Positions 8,669-17,367 of a stretch of 64,000 nucleotides of DNA are shown piece after piece. The DNA lies in contig NZ_JAKHSK010000009.1 in the NCBI RefSeq assembly GCF_023499215.1, forward strand, positions 1 to 64,000, written 5' to 3'. Under the pieces are notes generated by a model that had not been told where the DNA came from, searched no databases, and was given only the letters and a program-made list of their open reading frames with translations. This DNA comes from Zunongwangia pacifica. GTDB taxonomy: Bacteria; Bacteroidota; Bacteroidia; Flavobacteriales; Flavobacteriaceae. Within the stretch, counting starts at the first letter, position 1. Each line of letters opens with the position of its first letter. A program made the position numbers and the translations under genes.

Positions 8669-10981
8669 ATGAAAACAAAAACTTGTTTATTGCTAAGCTT
8701 AGCTTTAGGGATCCAACTAGGATTTTCACAAGAAGCGCAGGATATAAAAACGCTCACCAGTAAATCGGGAACCGTTTTAGGGTACAGTACAACTTCTGGA
8801 GTTAAAATCATTAAAGACAATGGCGAATCTTTTAAAGATTTAAACAAAAATGGAGAGCTGGATCCTTACGAAGACTGGCGACTTCCCGTAGAAGCACGTG
8901 CAAAAGATCTGGCCTCTAAAATGGCTGTTGAACAAATTGCCGGATTAATGTTGTACAGTCAACATCAATCTATTCCGGCTGGTGAAATTGGTTTTGGTGC
9001 AGGAACTTATAACGGAAAGCCTTTTTCTGAAAGCGGACTAAAAGCCTCAGCAATTTCAGATCAGCAAAAGCAATTTTTAAAAGAAGACCATTTACGTCAC
9101 GTGCTTTTAACCGCAGTAAAATCACCTGAAGTTGCTGCACAATGGAATAATAATGTACAGGCGTATGTAGAAAGTTTAGGTTTGGGAATTCCCGCCAATA
9201 ACAGTTCAGACCCAAGAAATACCGCAACGGTTACTTCAGAATTTAATGCCGGGGCAGGAGGTACTATTTCCTTATGGCCCGATGGGTTAGCGATGGGAGC
9301 CACCTTCGATCCTAAATTGGTAAAACAATTCGGAGAAATGGCCGCCAAAGAATACCGCGCGCTAGGAATTACCACAGCACTTTCACCACAAATAGATTTA
9401 GGAACCGAGCCACGTTGGTACCGTATCGCCTATGTATTTAGCGAATCACCAGAACTGGTAAAAGCAATGGGAAAAGCCTATGTTGAAGGATTTCAGACCT
9501 CCGGTAAAGATGCCGAAATCAACGACGGTTGGGGCTACGAAAGTGTCAATGCGATGGTAAAACACTGGCCCGGCGGTGGCCCAGAAGAAGGAGGTCGTGA
9601 TGCTCACTGGGCAATGGGAAAATTTGCCGTTTATCCCGGCGATAATTTTAAAGACCACCTGAAACCATTTACCGAAGGCGCTTTTAAACTAGATGGCGGT
9701 ACCAAAAAAGCAGCGGCCGTAATGCCTTATTATACGATTAGTTTTGATCGCGATGATATGTATAACGAGAATGTAGGGAACGGTTTCAGTAAATATATGA
9801 TTACAGAACTGCTTCGCGACAAATATGGGTACGACGGTGTGGTGTGTACCGATTGGCTTATCACTGCCGATGAAGGAAAAACTCCCGGTACGTTTGCCGG
9901 AAAACCCTGGGGAACCGAAGCACTTAGTGTTGCAGAACGTCATTATAAAGTACTAAAAGCAGGCGTAGACCAATTTGGTGGAAATAACGAAAAAGGCCCT
10001 GTTTTAGAAGCCTATCAAATGGGCGTAAAAGAATTTGGTGAAGACTATATGCGCAAAAGATTTGAGCGTTCTGCCGTTCGATTATTGAAGAATATCTTTA
10101 GAACCGGATTGTTTGAAAACCCCTATTTAGATATCGAAACAACCAAAGAAATTGTTGGTAATGCAGAATTTATGAAGGCCGGTTATGAAGCGCAGGTAAA
10201 ATCTGTAGTAATGCTGAAAAATAAAGATCAGGTTTTACCAATAAAAGAAAAGAAAACCGTTTACATCCCTAAAATTTATACGCCGATTTCAACCGATTGG
10301 TGGGGTATTCCTACTCCCGCCACCTTCGATTATCCGGTAGATATAGAATTGATCAAGAAATATTACAACGTAACTGAAGATCCAAAAAAGGCCGATTTTG
10401 CACTCGTTTTTGTGAGAAATCCGCAAACTAAAGAAGCCGGTTACAGCGAAGTAGATCGTAAAGAAGGTGGCAATGGATATGTACCTATTTCCCTGCAATA
10501 TGAAACCTATACTGCAACCACCGCCAGAGCGCAAAGTATTGCTGCCGGAGATCCGGTGATTGATCCAGAAATTACCAATCGCTCGTACAAAGGAAAATCT
10601 TCTACCGCTTCAAACATAATGGATTTAAGAACTATTGAAGATACTAAAATGCTGATGGGAGATAAACCCGTCATCGTTTCAGTAACCGCAAATAAACCGA
10701 TGATTTTTAGCGAATTTGAATCTCAGGTAGAAGGGATCGTGTTAAACTTCGGAATTTCAACCCAGGCCGTAATGGATATTATCTCAGGAAAAGCGGAGCC
10801 TTCAGGATTATTACCCGTACAAATGCCCGCCAATATGGAAACGGTTGAAGCACAAAAAGAAGACGTCCCTTTTGATATGGTTCCCTATCAGGATTCCGAA
10901 GAAAACACCTATGATTTCGGTTTCGGTTTAGACTGGAACGGTGTCATTAAAGACGAGAGAACTTTAAAATTTAAAAAATAA
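8669..10981 (+). CDS. Glycoside hydrolase family 3 protein (divergent type)
   Basis: I chose ATG 8669 because it gives a clean signal peptide (MKTKTCLLLSLALGIQLGFSQ); an earlier ATG at 8639 lies inside the hairpin. The mature protein carries DLNKNGELDPYEDW (about residues 50-63), typical of this GH3 branch, then the (beta/alpha)8 domain with KHWPGGGPEEGGRD and the nucleophile Asp395 in GYDGVVCTDW. The C-terminal alpha/beta sandwich domain follows (about 500-740). Total length is 770 residues. GH3 enzymes are retaining exo-beta-glycosidases; the exact linkage cannot be read from the sequence. It is probably exported to periplasm or surface. The stop is 5 nt before the esterase start, so both are cotranslated from one mRNA. 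Confidence 0.88.
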   Translation: MKTKTCLLLSLALGIQLGFSQEAQDIKTLTSKSGTVLGYSTTSGVKIIKDNGESFKDLNKNGELDPYEDWRLPVEARAKDLASKMAVEQIAGLMLYSQHQSIPAGEIGFGAGTYNGKPFSESGLKASAISDQQKQFLKEDHLRHVLLTAVKSPEVAAQWNNNVQAYVESLGLGIPANNSSDPRNTATVTSEFNAGAGGTISLWPDGLAMGATFDPKLVKQFGEMAAKEYRALGITTALSPQIDLGTEPRWYRIAYVFSESPELVKAMGKAYVEGFQTSGKDAEINDGWGYESVNAMVKHWPGGGPEEGGRDAHWAMGKFAVYPGDNFKDHLKPFTEGAFKLDGGTKKAAAVMPYYTISFDRDDMYNENVGNGFSKYMITELLRDKYGYDGVVCTDWLITADEGKTPGTFAGKPWGTEALSVAERHYKVLKAGVDQFGGNNEKGPVLEAYQMGVKEFGEDYMRKRFERSAVRLLKNIFRTGLFENPYLDIETTKEIVGNAEFMKAGYEAQVKSVVMLKNKDQVLPIKEKKTVYIPKIYTPISTDWWGIPTPATFDYPVDIELIKKYYNVTEDPKKADFALVFVRNPQTKEAGYSEVDRKEGGNGYVPISLQYETYTATTARAQSIAAGDPVIDPEITNRSYKGKSSTASNIMDLRTIEDTKMLMGDKPVIVSVTANKPMIFSEFESQVEGIVLNFGISTQAVMDIISGKAEPSGLLPVQMPANMETVEAQKEDVPFDMVPYQDSEENTYDFGFGLDWNGVIKDERTLKFKK

Positions 10982-10986
10982 GAACA

Positions 10987-11865
10987 ATGAACACTAAAAT
11001 TATAGCTTCCCTGGTATTATTGATGGCTGTTTTTCAGTTATCTGCACAGGATGAGGTCATTAAACTTTACGAGGGAAAAGCACCCGGTTCTGAAGATTGG
11101 AACTGGGAAGAAGCGCAGCGATATTCAGAATTATTTCAGACAGAAGTGGTTTATAATGTCGCCGATCCTTCGTTATTGGTTTTTAAACCTGAAAATCCAA
11201 ACGGTACCGCCATTATTATCGCTCCCGGTGGTGGTTTTCAAACCTTATCCATCAATCGGGAAGGGATTGAAGTAGCCAAAGAGTTAGCTTCCAAAGGTGT
11301 TACTGCTTTTGTATTAAAATATCGGTTAGTGCATTCTAAAACCGATAAGCCGGCGCAAGAACTAATGGAAAATTTAAAAGACCGTGCAGCTTTTGATAAA
11401 AACACGGTTCAGATTAAAAACTTAGCCGGTCAGGATATGCAAGCTGCTTTAAAATACGTGAGGGATAACGCCTCTAAATTAGGCGTAAATAAGCAGAAAG
11501 TGGGGGTGATTGGATTTTCGGCAGGAGCAACCGTAGCTTTAGAAAGTGTACTCCGCAGTAATTCAGCAGCAACACTTCCTAATTTTGCAGCATCGCTGTA
11601 TGGCGGGCCAAGTGACGATTTGATGGCTCAGGATATCCCCAAAGAAATTCCATTATTTATTGCGGCTGCAAGTGACGATCAATTAAAATTAGCCCCAAAA
11701 AGTATTGCTTTATATACCAAATGGCTCACCGCCAATAATCCGGTGGAACTGCATATCTATGCGAAAGGCGGTCACGGTTTTGGAATGAAAACTCAGGATT
11801 TACCAGTAGATTCCTGGTATAAAAGATACGAAGACTGGTTAAAACAATATAAATACATCGATTAG
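10987..11865 (+). CDS. Secreted alpha/beta-hydrolase, probable carbohydrate esterase
   Basis: The 292-residue protein has a signal peptide (cleavage about residue 20, QLSAQ), the oxyanion motif APGGGF (about 76-81), the nucleophile Ser178 in GFSAG, an acidic residue at Asp230 or Asp231 (AASDDQ) and His263 in GGHGFGM. This is the triad and order of BD-FAE/acetyl-xylan-esterase-like hydrolases. It sits between two GH3 genes (5 nt after one, 2 nt before the other). It probably removes acetyl or another acyl group from the same glycan so the glycosidases can proceed. Substrate specificity is inference. Confidence 0.82.
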   Translation: MNTKIIASLVLLMAVFQLSAQDEVIKLYEGKAPGSEDWNWEEAQRYSELFQTEVVYNVADPSLLVFKPENPNGTAIIIAPGGGFQTLSINREGIEVAKELASKGVTAFVLKYRLVHSKTDKPAQELMENLKDRAAFDKNTVQIKNLAGQDMQAALKYVRDNASKLGVNKQKVGVIGFSAGATVALESVLRSNSAATLPNFAASLYGGPSDDLMAQDIPKEIPLFIAAASDDQLKLAPKSIALYTKWLTANNPVELHIYAKGGHGFGMKTQDLPVDSWYKRYEDWLKQYKYID

Positions 11866-11867
11866 TT

Positions 11868-14216
11868 ATGAAAACAAGTAAACTTAAAATTTTAGCCTTT
11901 ATAGCGCTGGTAAGTTCTCAGCTTATCAACGCGCAAAAAGCACCGCAATTTGGCAAAGCTTCGATAGATGAAGTGATCGCGGCAATGACGCCAGAGGAAA
12001 AAGTAGATTTATTAGTGGGTCCCGGAATGCCCGATTACGCAGGGTTAGTGCCTCTAGAAGGAGAACCTGATGTACGCGTGTTGGGACAAGCCGGTGGGAA
12101 CTCAGGCATTGAACGTTTGGGAATCCCGGAAACCGTTTTTGCCGATGGTCCCGCAGGATTACGTATTCAGCCTAAACGACAAAACGATCCCAATACCTAT
12201 TACGCAACCGCTTTCCCCGTAGGAACCGCATTAGCTTCTACTTGGAATACCCAGTTAATCGAAGAAGTGGGCAAAGCGATGGGAGAAGAAGTAAAAGAGT
12301 ACGGCGTAGATGTTTTATTGGCTCCTGCTTTAAACATTCATCGCAATCCGCTAAACGGAAGAAACTTCGAATATTATTCTGAAGATCCTTTGGTTTCCGG
12401 AAAAATAGCTTCCGCCTATATCAAAGGAATTCAGTCGCACGATGTAGGGACTTCTGTAAAACATTTTGCCGCAAATAATCAGGAAACCAATCGATTATCG
12501 GTAAATGCGCATATTTCTGAAAGAGCGATGCGCGAAATTTATTTACGTGGTTTCGAAATTGCCGTAAAAGAAGCGCAACCGTGGACCATTATGACCGCTT
12601 ATAACAAAATTAACGGGACGTATGCTTCCGCCAATGAAGATTTACTAACCACCGTGTTAAGAGAGGAATGGGGCTATAAAGGAATGGTAATGACCGATTG
12701 GTTTGGCGGTTATCCCGGTTTCGCTGCTATTAATGAGAAAGGTAGTGTAAGCGATGTCATAGCGCAAATGGAATCTGGTAACGATTTATTGATGCCGGGA
12801 ACAAAAGCCCAAAAAGAAGCCTTAATAAAAGCGATAAAAGAAGGGACGGTAAGTGAAGAAGCGATTAATAGAAATTTACGCCGAATTTTAAATTATATCT
12901 TGAAAACGCCTACAGTGGCCAACTACAAATACAGTAATCAACCCGACCTAAAAGCGCACGCCCAAGTAACCCGTAATGCCGCTACCGAAGGGATGGTGTT
13001 ATTAAAAAATGAAGAAAAAGCCCTGCCTTATAAAGATAAATCGGGTACTGTGGCTCTTTTTGGAAACACTTCTTACGATTTTATCGCCGGAGGAACGGGT
13101 AGTGGCGATGTAAACGAAGCCTATACCGTTTCTTTATTGGAAGGTTTAAAAAATGCGGGATATAGCATCGACCAAGAGTTGGAGAAAACCTATGTTCCTT
13201 TTGTAAAAGCATCGACCGAAAAGGAAATGAAACGCCGTGCAGAAGAAGGTTTGTTAGCCGCGGTACAACGTATTCCTGAAATGTCTTTAGAAAAAGCAAT
13301 GCTGGCTAAAAAAGCCAAAGCTTCTGAAGTGGCCGTGATTACCATTGGTAGAAATGCAGGAGAACAACACGATCGAAAAATAAATGACGATTTTTATTTG
13401 GGGCAGGATGAAGTTAAAATGATTAACGCCGTAAGTGAGGCTTTTCACGCTGAAGGAAAAAAAGTAATCGTTATTTTGAATATTGGTGGGGTGATAGAAA
13501 CCGCAAGCTGGAAAGATAAAGTAGATGCTATTTTGCTAGCCTGGCAAGCAGGACAAGAAGGTGGAAACTCTGTTGCCGATGTATTTTCAGGTGAAAAAAA
13601 TCCATCCGGAAAATTAACAATGACGTTCCCTATGGATTATAATAATCAGCCATCTGCCGCTAACTTCCCAGGAATTCCTGCAAACGATCCCAAAGAAGTG
13701 TTTTATAAAGATGGAATTTACGTAGGTTACCGTTACTTCAATACCTTTAATGTAAAACCATCTTATGAGTTTGGTTATGGAAATTCGTATACTACTTTTG
13801 AATATTCAGATTTAAAATTGAGCGAATCAACTTTTGATGATGAACTGGAAGTTTCTGTAAAAGTAACCAATACAGGCGAAGTTGCCGGTAAAGAAGTGGT
13901 ACAAGTGTATGTTGCCGCTCCTTCAGCAATGGTAGATAAACCTTCAGAAGAATTACGCGCCTTTGGAAAAACCGAACTTTTAAAACCGGGAAAATCTCAG
14001 CAATTAAAATTCACTTTAAAAGCCAGAGATCTAGCTTCTTTTGTAAACGAAAAAAGTGCCTGGATGGCTGAAAAAGGAACCTATACCGTAAAAATTGGAG
14101 CCTCTTCTTTAGACATTCAGCTTACAGAAGATTTCTCTGTAGAAAATGATATTACTGTTGAAAAAGTGAACCCCGCTTTTCCTTTAGATGTACCAATGGA
14201 AACTTTGAAAAATTAG
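11868..14216 (+). CDS. Glycoside hydrolase family 3, BglX-like beta-glucosidase
   Basis: The 782-residue protein has a signal peptide (ends about residue 23, INAQ), an N-terminal (beta/alpha)8 domain with KHFAANNQETNR (about 198-209) and the nucleophile Asp277 in GMVMTDW. It continues with an alpha/beta sandwich domain and a C-terminal fibronectin-III-like domain (about 660-750; VTNTGEVAGKEVVQVYV). This is the classic three-domain BglX layout without a PA14 insert. It probably releases terminal beta-linked glucose or a related sugar in the periplasm. It differs clearly from the other GH3 in the cluster, so the two probably cut different linkages. It follows the esterase by 2 nt. Confidence 0.88.
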   Translation: MKTSKLKILAFIALVSSQLINAQKAPQFGKASIDEVIAAMTPEEKVDLLVGPGMPDYAGLVPLEGEPDVRVLGQAGGNSGIERLGIPETVFADGPAGLRIQPKRQNDPNTYYATAFPVGTALASTWNTQLIEEVGKAMGEEVKEYGVDVLLAPALNIHRNPLNGRNFEYYSEDPLVSGKIASAYIKGIQSHDVGTSVKHFAANNQETNRLSVNAHISERAMREIYLRGFEIAVKEAQPWTIMTAYNKINGTYASANEDLLTTVLREEWGYKGMVMTDWFGGYPGFAAINEKGSVSDVIAQMESGNDLLMPGTKAQKEALIKAIKEGTVSEEAINRNLRRILNYILKTPTVANYKYSNQPDLKAHAQVTRNAATEGMVLLKNEEKALPYKDKSGTVALFGNTSYDFIAGGTGSGDVNEAYTVSLLEGLKNAGYSIDQELEKTYVPFVKASTEKEMKRRAEEGLLAAVQRIPEMSLEKAMLAKKAKASEVAVITIGRNAGEQHDRKINDDFYLGQDEVKMINAVSEAFHAEGKKVIVILNIGGVIETASWKDKVDAILLAWQAGQEGGNSVADVFSGEKNPSGKLTMTFPMDYNNQPSAANFPGIPANDPKEVFYKDGIYVGYRYFNTFNVKPSYEFGYGNSYTTFEYSDLKLSESTFDDELEVSVKVTNTGEVAGKEVVQVYVAAPSAMVDKPSEELRAFGKTELLKPGKSQQLKFTLKARDLASFVNEKSAWMAEKGTYTVKIGASSLDIQLTEDFSVENDITVEKVNPAFPLDVPMETLKN

Positions 14217-14244
14217 TAGGATTATTATATAATTTCAATCATTT

Positions 14245-15918
14245 ATGAAGCATATAAAAAATATATTTTATGTAGTTGCCGTTTTCTTGATGGCTACTTC
14301 CTGTAAAAATAACAAGGAAGAAAATCAGCAGGAAAATCAACAACAAGCAACCAAAAAGCGGCCCAATATTGTCTTTATTATTAGTGATGACCACGCTTAT
14401 CAGGCCATAAGTGCTTATGGCGGAAGATTGGCAGAAGTGGCACCCACACCTAATATCGATAGAATAGCTGATGATGGGATGTTGTTTAATCACGCTTTGG
14501 TTACCAATTCCATTTGCGGACCTTCAAGAGCCACGATAATGACTGGAAAATACAGTCATAAAAATGGATTTGTGGATAATACCATCGGTAGTAAATTTGA
14601 CTTTACTCAACAAACTTTTGGAGAGTTGTTGCAGGAAGCCGGCTATAAAACTGGGGTTCTGGGTAAACTTCATTTAGGGCAAACCCCAACCAAAGGTTTT
14701 GATTATATCGATATTTTACCCGGACAGGGTTCTTACTATAATCCCTTTTTTGTAAATAAAGAAGGGCAATATCAATTAGAAGGTTATGCCACAGATATCA
14801 TCACCGAAAAAGCTATTAGCTGGATAGATTCTGTAAAGTCTGACGACCAACCTTTTATGCTGTTCCTGGGGCATAAATCGCCACACAGACCCTGGCAACC
14901 CGGTCCAGAAGAATTGGGGATGTATGAAGGTGTAGAGATTCCTGAGCCACAAACTTTATTTGATGATTACTCAGGCAATAGAAAAGTAGCCTCTTTAAAT
15001 TATATGTCTATCGCTGATGCGATGAAAATGGAGCAGGACATTAAAATAACCGATAAGCCACAAGCTGGTTTCAACGAAGCCCAGCAAAAAATGTGGGATT
15101 CAATATATGGTCCTATTAACGAAGAGTTTAAGAGAGCAAACCTAAAAGGTGATGAGCTCACCCGATATAAATATCAGCGTTATATGCGAGATTACTTAGC
15201 ATCTGTAGCGGGCGTAGATAAAGGTGTAGGGAATGTTTTAGATTACTTAAAAGAAGCGGGTTTAGATGAAAATACGATTGTGATTTATACTTCAGATCAA
15301 GGATTCTATCTAGGAGAACACGGCTGGTTTGATAAACGATGGATGTATAAAGAATCATTAAGAACACCATTATTGGTTAAATGGCCTGGAGTAATAAAAG
15401 CAGGAACAGAAAATAACGATCTGGTTTCGAATTTAGATTTTGCTGAAACTTTTCTGGATTTAGCCGAAGCAAATATTCCTGATGATATGCAAGGAAGAAG
15501 TTTAGTGCCGGTTTTAGAAGGGAATACTCCTGAAGATTGGAGAGAAGCACATTATTATCACTATTACGAGCATCCTTCTGAGCACGATGTAAGACGTCAT
15601 TACGGGATTACTACCGATAAGTACAAATTAATTCATTTTTATTATGATATGGATGTTTGGGAATTGTATGATTTGGAGAAAGATCCTGGTGAGATGAATA
15701 ATGTTTATGGTGATTCGGAATACGCAGAAGTTCAAAAAGAACTTCATAAAAAGCTCGAAGAATTACGCGTAAAATATGAAGACAATGATAGCCTAAACCA
15801 ACAGTTTATCGAAGAATATAAAGAAAAGGTGAAAAAAAATCCTATAATTGAATATTGGAAATTAACCCCTGAAGAAATGCACAGGTTGTATGAGGAATAT
15901 TTAAAGAATAGGGATTAA
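14245..15918 (+). CDS. Family S1 sulfatase, lipoprotein
   Basis: The 557-residue enzyme begins with a lipoprotein signal peptide (ATSCKN, Cys at about residue 20). It has the metal-binding ISDDH near residue 48 and the formylglycine signature Cys91-Gly-Pro-Ser-Arg95 followed by [13 protein letters not shown]. Cys91 must be oxidised by an anaerobic or FGE-type maturase not present in this window. Later family motifs include [16 protein letters not shown] and [21 protein letters not shown]. It hydrolyses sulfate esters, probably from a sulfated algal or host glycan. It closes the GH3-esterase operon 28 nt after the second GH3. A strong terminator follows. Confidence 0.88.
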   Translation: MKHIKNIFYVVAVFLMATSCKNNKEENQQENQQQATKKRPNIVFIISDDHAYQAISAYGGRLAEVAPTPNIDRIADDGMLFNHALVTNSICGPSRATIMTGKYSHKNGFVDNTIGSKFDFTQQTFGELLQEAGYKTGVLGKLHLGQTPTKGFDYIDILPGQGSYYNPFFVNKEGQYQLEGYATDIITEKAISWIDSVKSDDQPFMLFLGHKSPHRPWQPGPEELGMYEGVEIPEPQTLFDDYSGNRKVASLNYMSIADAMKMEQDIKITDKPQAGFNEAQQKMWDSIYGPINEEFKRANLKGDELTRYKYQRYMRDYLASVAGVDKGVGNVLDYLKEAGLDENTIVIYTSDQGFYLGEHGWFDKRWMYKESLRTPLLVKWPGVIKAGTENNDLVSNLDFAETFLDLAEANIPDDMQGRSLVPVLEGNTPEDWREAHYYHYYEHPSEHDVRRHYGITTDKYKLIHFYYDMDVWELYDLEKDPGEMNNVYGDSEYAEVQKELHKKLEELRVKYEDNDSLNQQFIEEYKEKVKKNPIIEYWKLTPEEMHRLYEEYLKNRD

Positions 15919-16003
15919 GAGATTCCTTAAAGTATATAAATTAGAATAGTAGGTCTGTTTTAGATATCTGATTTATAGGATTAATTTAAAGATCTAGCAA
16001 TTT

Positions 16004-16036
16004 AATTCCTCTGGTGAGATATCCAGAGGAATTTTT
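16004..16036 (+). terminator. Rho-independent terminator after the sulfatase
   Basis: Perfect 11-bp stem AATTCCTCTGG (16004-16014) with CCAGAGGAATT (16023-16033), an 8-nt loop and a following T run. It lies between convergent operons and could serve both. Confidence 0.85.
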
Positions 16037-16080
16037 GTTTATAGACCTTTATATCAGGACTCAGTTTAATTTACAGACCC

Positions 16081-17349
16081 TTAATTTTCAATCTCTAATT
16101 TGCTTATTGCTGTAATGGTTCCTCCTTGAACTTCTATTCCTTTGGTTGCCTTAGCATTAGTTGCATCTATCTGATAAATATAGCTTCCTGCTTCAGTAGT
16201 AACCCCAATATGAACAATATCATCTTCCACATAGTTATTTTGTCCGGTAATATTTTTAATAGCAGATTCTGCTGGCAACCCTTCCACCCAGATAAGACTT
16301 TTATCGTATACGTTGACAATAGCCAATCGTTTTCCGGTAGTATAGGCCCCTTTAGTAGCAACAGGACTCATATTCAGTAAAAATGCTCCATTACCTATAT
16401 AGGTTTGTTGGGTCATATAATATCCGTTAGAAGCCTCTTCCAGATTAAAGAAATAGGAATCATCAAATACTTCTTCCCCAGCCTTGATTCTAGTAATTGC
16501 AGATGGTTTTATTGAATTTGCCTCTCCGTTATTGGTCGCCACTGAAGAAGAAAAAGCATAGATGTCACCGCTTTCAACAACTCCTAAACCACTGGTGAAA
16601 TAACGGCCAATAAAGCTGGTTCTGTCATCTTCAATAATAGTTTGTAATTCCATTTCGGGATAGGAGTATACCGCAATCCATGCCTGATCCGGATAATTTG
16701 TACCGAAGCTATCATTACAACAAGCTTTTACACTCATAAAAGGAGCATATACCCGGTCACCAACCTGAGTCATCCAGGTAAAAAAAGCCAATTCATCGTT
16801 ATCAATAATTTCTTGTGTGTTTATTTGACCTTCACCAATCAATTGTGACGTTTTGGTATCAAGACGGTACCAACTGGCAAATGGATTAGTGCTATTTCTT
16901 GAAATTTTGGTCATAAGTATTTCATCATCCATATTGGTAAAGGACTGCACTGTTTCTGCCTGGAAATCGGAAATCATATCAAGTTTACCGGTAGCGTTTA
17001 ACTGGTAGGTGGTTACCGCTCCAGGATTTCCTTGTCCGTATAATAAACTAAAGAACTTATTATTGTTTTTAATGTAGTATCGATAGGTTCCGTCTTGTTC
17101 AACACCATTTCCTACTAAGCTGATCTCTCCTGAATTTAGACTTTCCAAGGCTAGAAGGTAGTCGGCTACTCCTTCCAGGGCATTTGGGGTTGCAGCTACA
17201 ATATATCTGGATTCTACCTCTGAAGGATCTTCCGGATTTTCACCAGAATCCTTATCTGTATTTATAGGCGTATCATCGTCACTACAACTAAAAATTGTGG
17301 CTGAAAATAAGAGGATTAAAAAATAACTTTTTACTTGTTTCATGGTCAT
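16081..17349 (-). CDS. DUF4374 lipoprotein, XusB-like siderophore-binding protein
   Basis: The 422-residue protein has a lipoprotein signal (IFSCSDDD, Cys at about residue 22), an acidic linker (about 24-45) and then a DUF4374 domain expected to form a beta-propeller. ATG 17349 and ATG 17343 are both possible starts. In Bacteroides thetaiotaomicron the DUF4374 lipoprotein XusB captures foreign siderophores at the cell surface for the TonB receptor XusA. Here it lies 18 nt downstream of a TonB receptor and a PepSY protein, the same three components. The same role is therefore likely, though the siderophore is unknown. It is the last gene of the operon. Confidence 0.85.
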   Translation of the reverse strand: MTMKQVKSYFLILLFSATIFSCSDDDTPINTDKDSGENPEDPSEVESRYIVAATPNALEGVADYLLALESLNSGEISLVGNGVEQDGTYRYYIKNNNKFFSLLYGQGNPGAVTTYQLNATGKLDMISDFQAETVQSFTNMDDEILMTKISRNSTNPFASWYRLDTKTSQLIGEGQINTQEIIDNDELAFFTWMTQVGDRVYAPFMSVKACCNDSFGTNYPDQAWIAVYSYPEMELQTIIEDDRTSFIGRYFTSGLGVVESGDIYAFSSSVATNNGEANSIKPSAITRIKAGEEVFDDSYFFNLEEASNGYYMTQQTYIGNGAFLLNMSPVATKGAYTTGKRLAIVNVYDKSLIWVEGLPAESAIKNITGQNNYVEDDIVHIGVTTEAGSYIYQIDATNAKATKGIEVQGGTITAISKLEIEN

Positions 17350-17367
17350 ATATTAATTTAAAATTGA

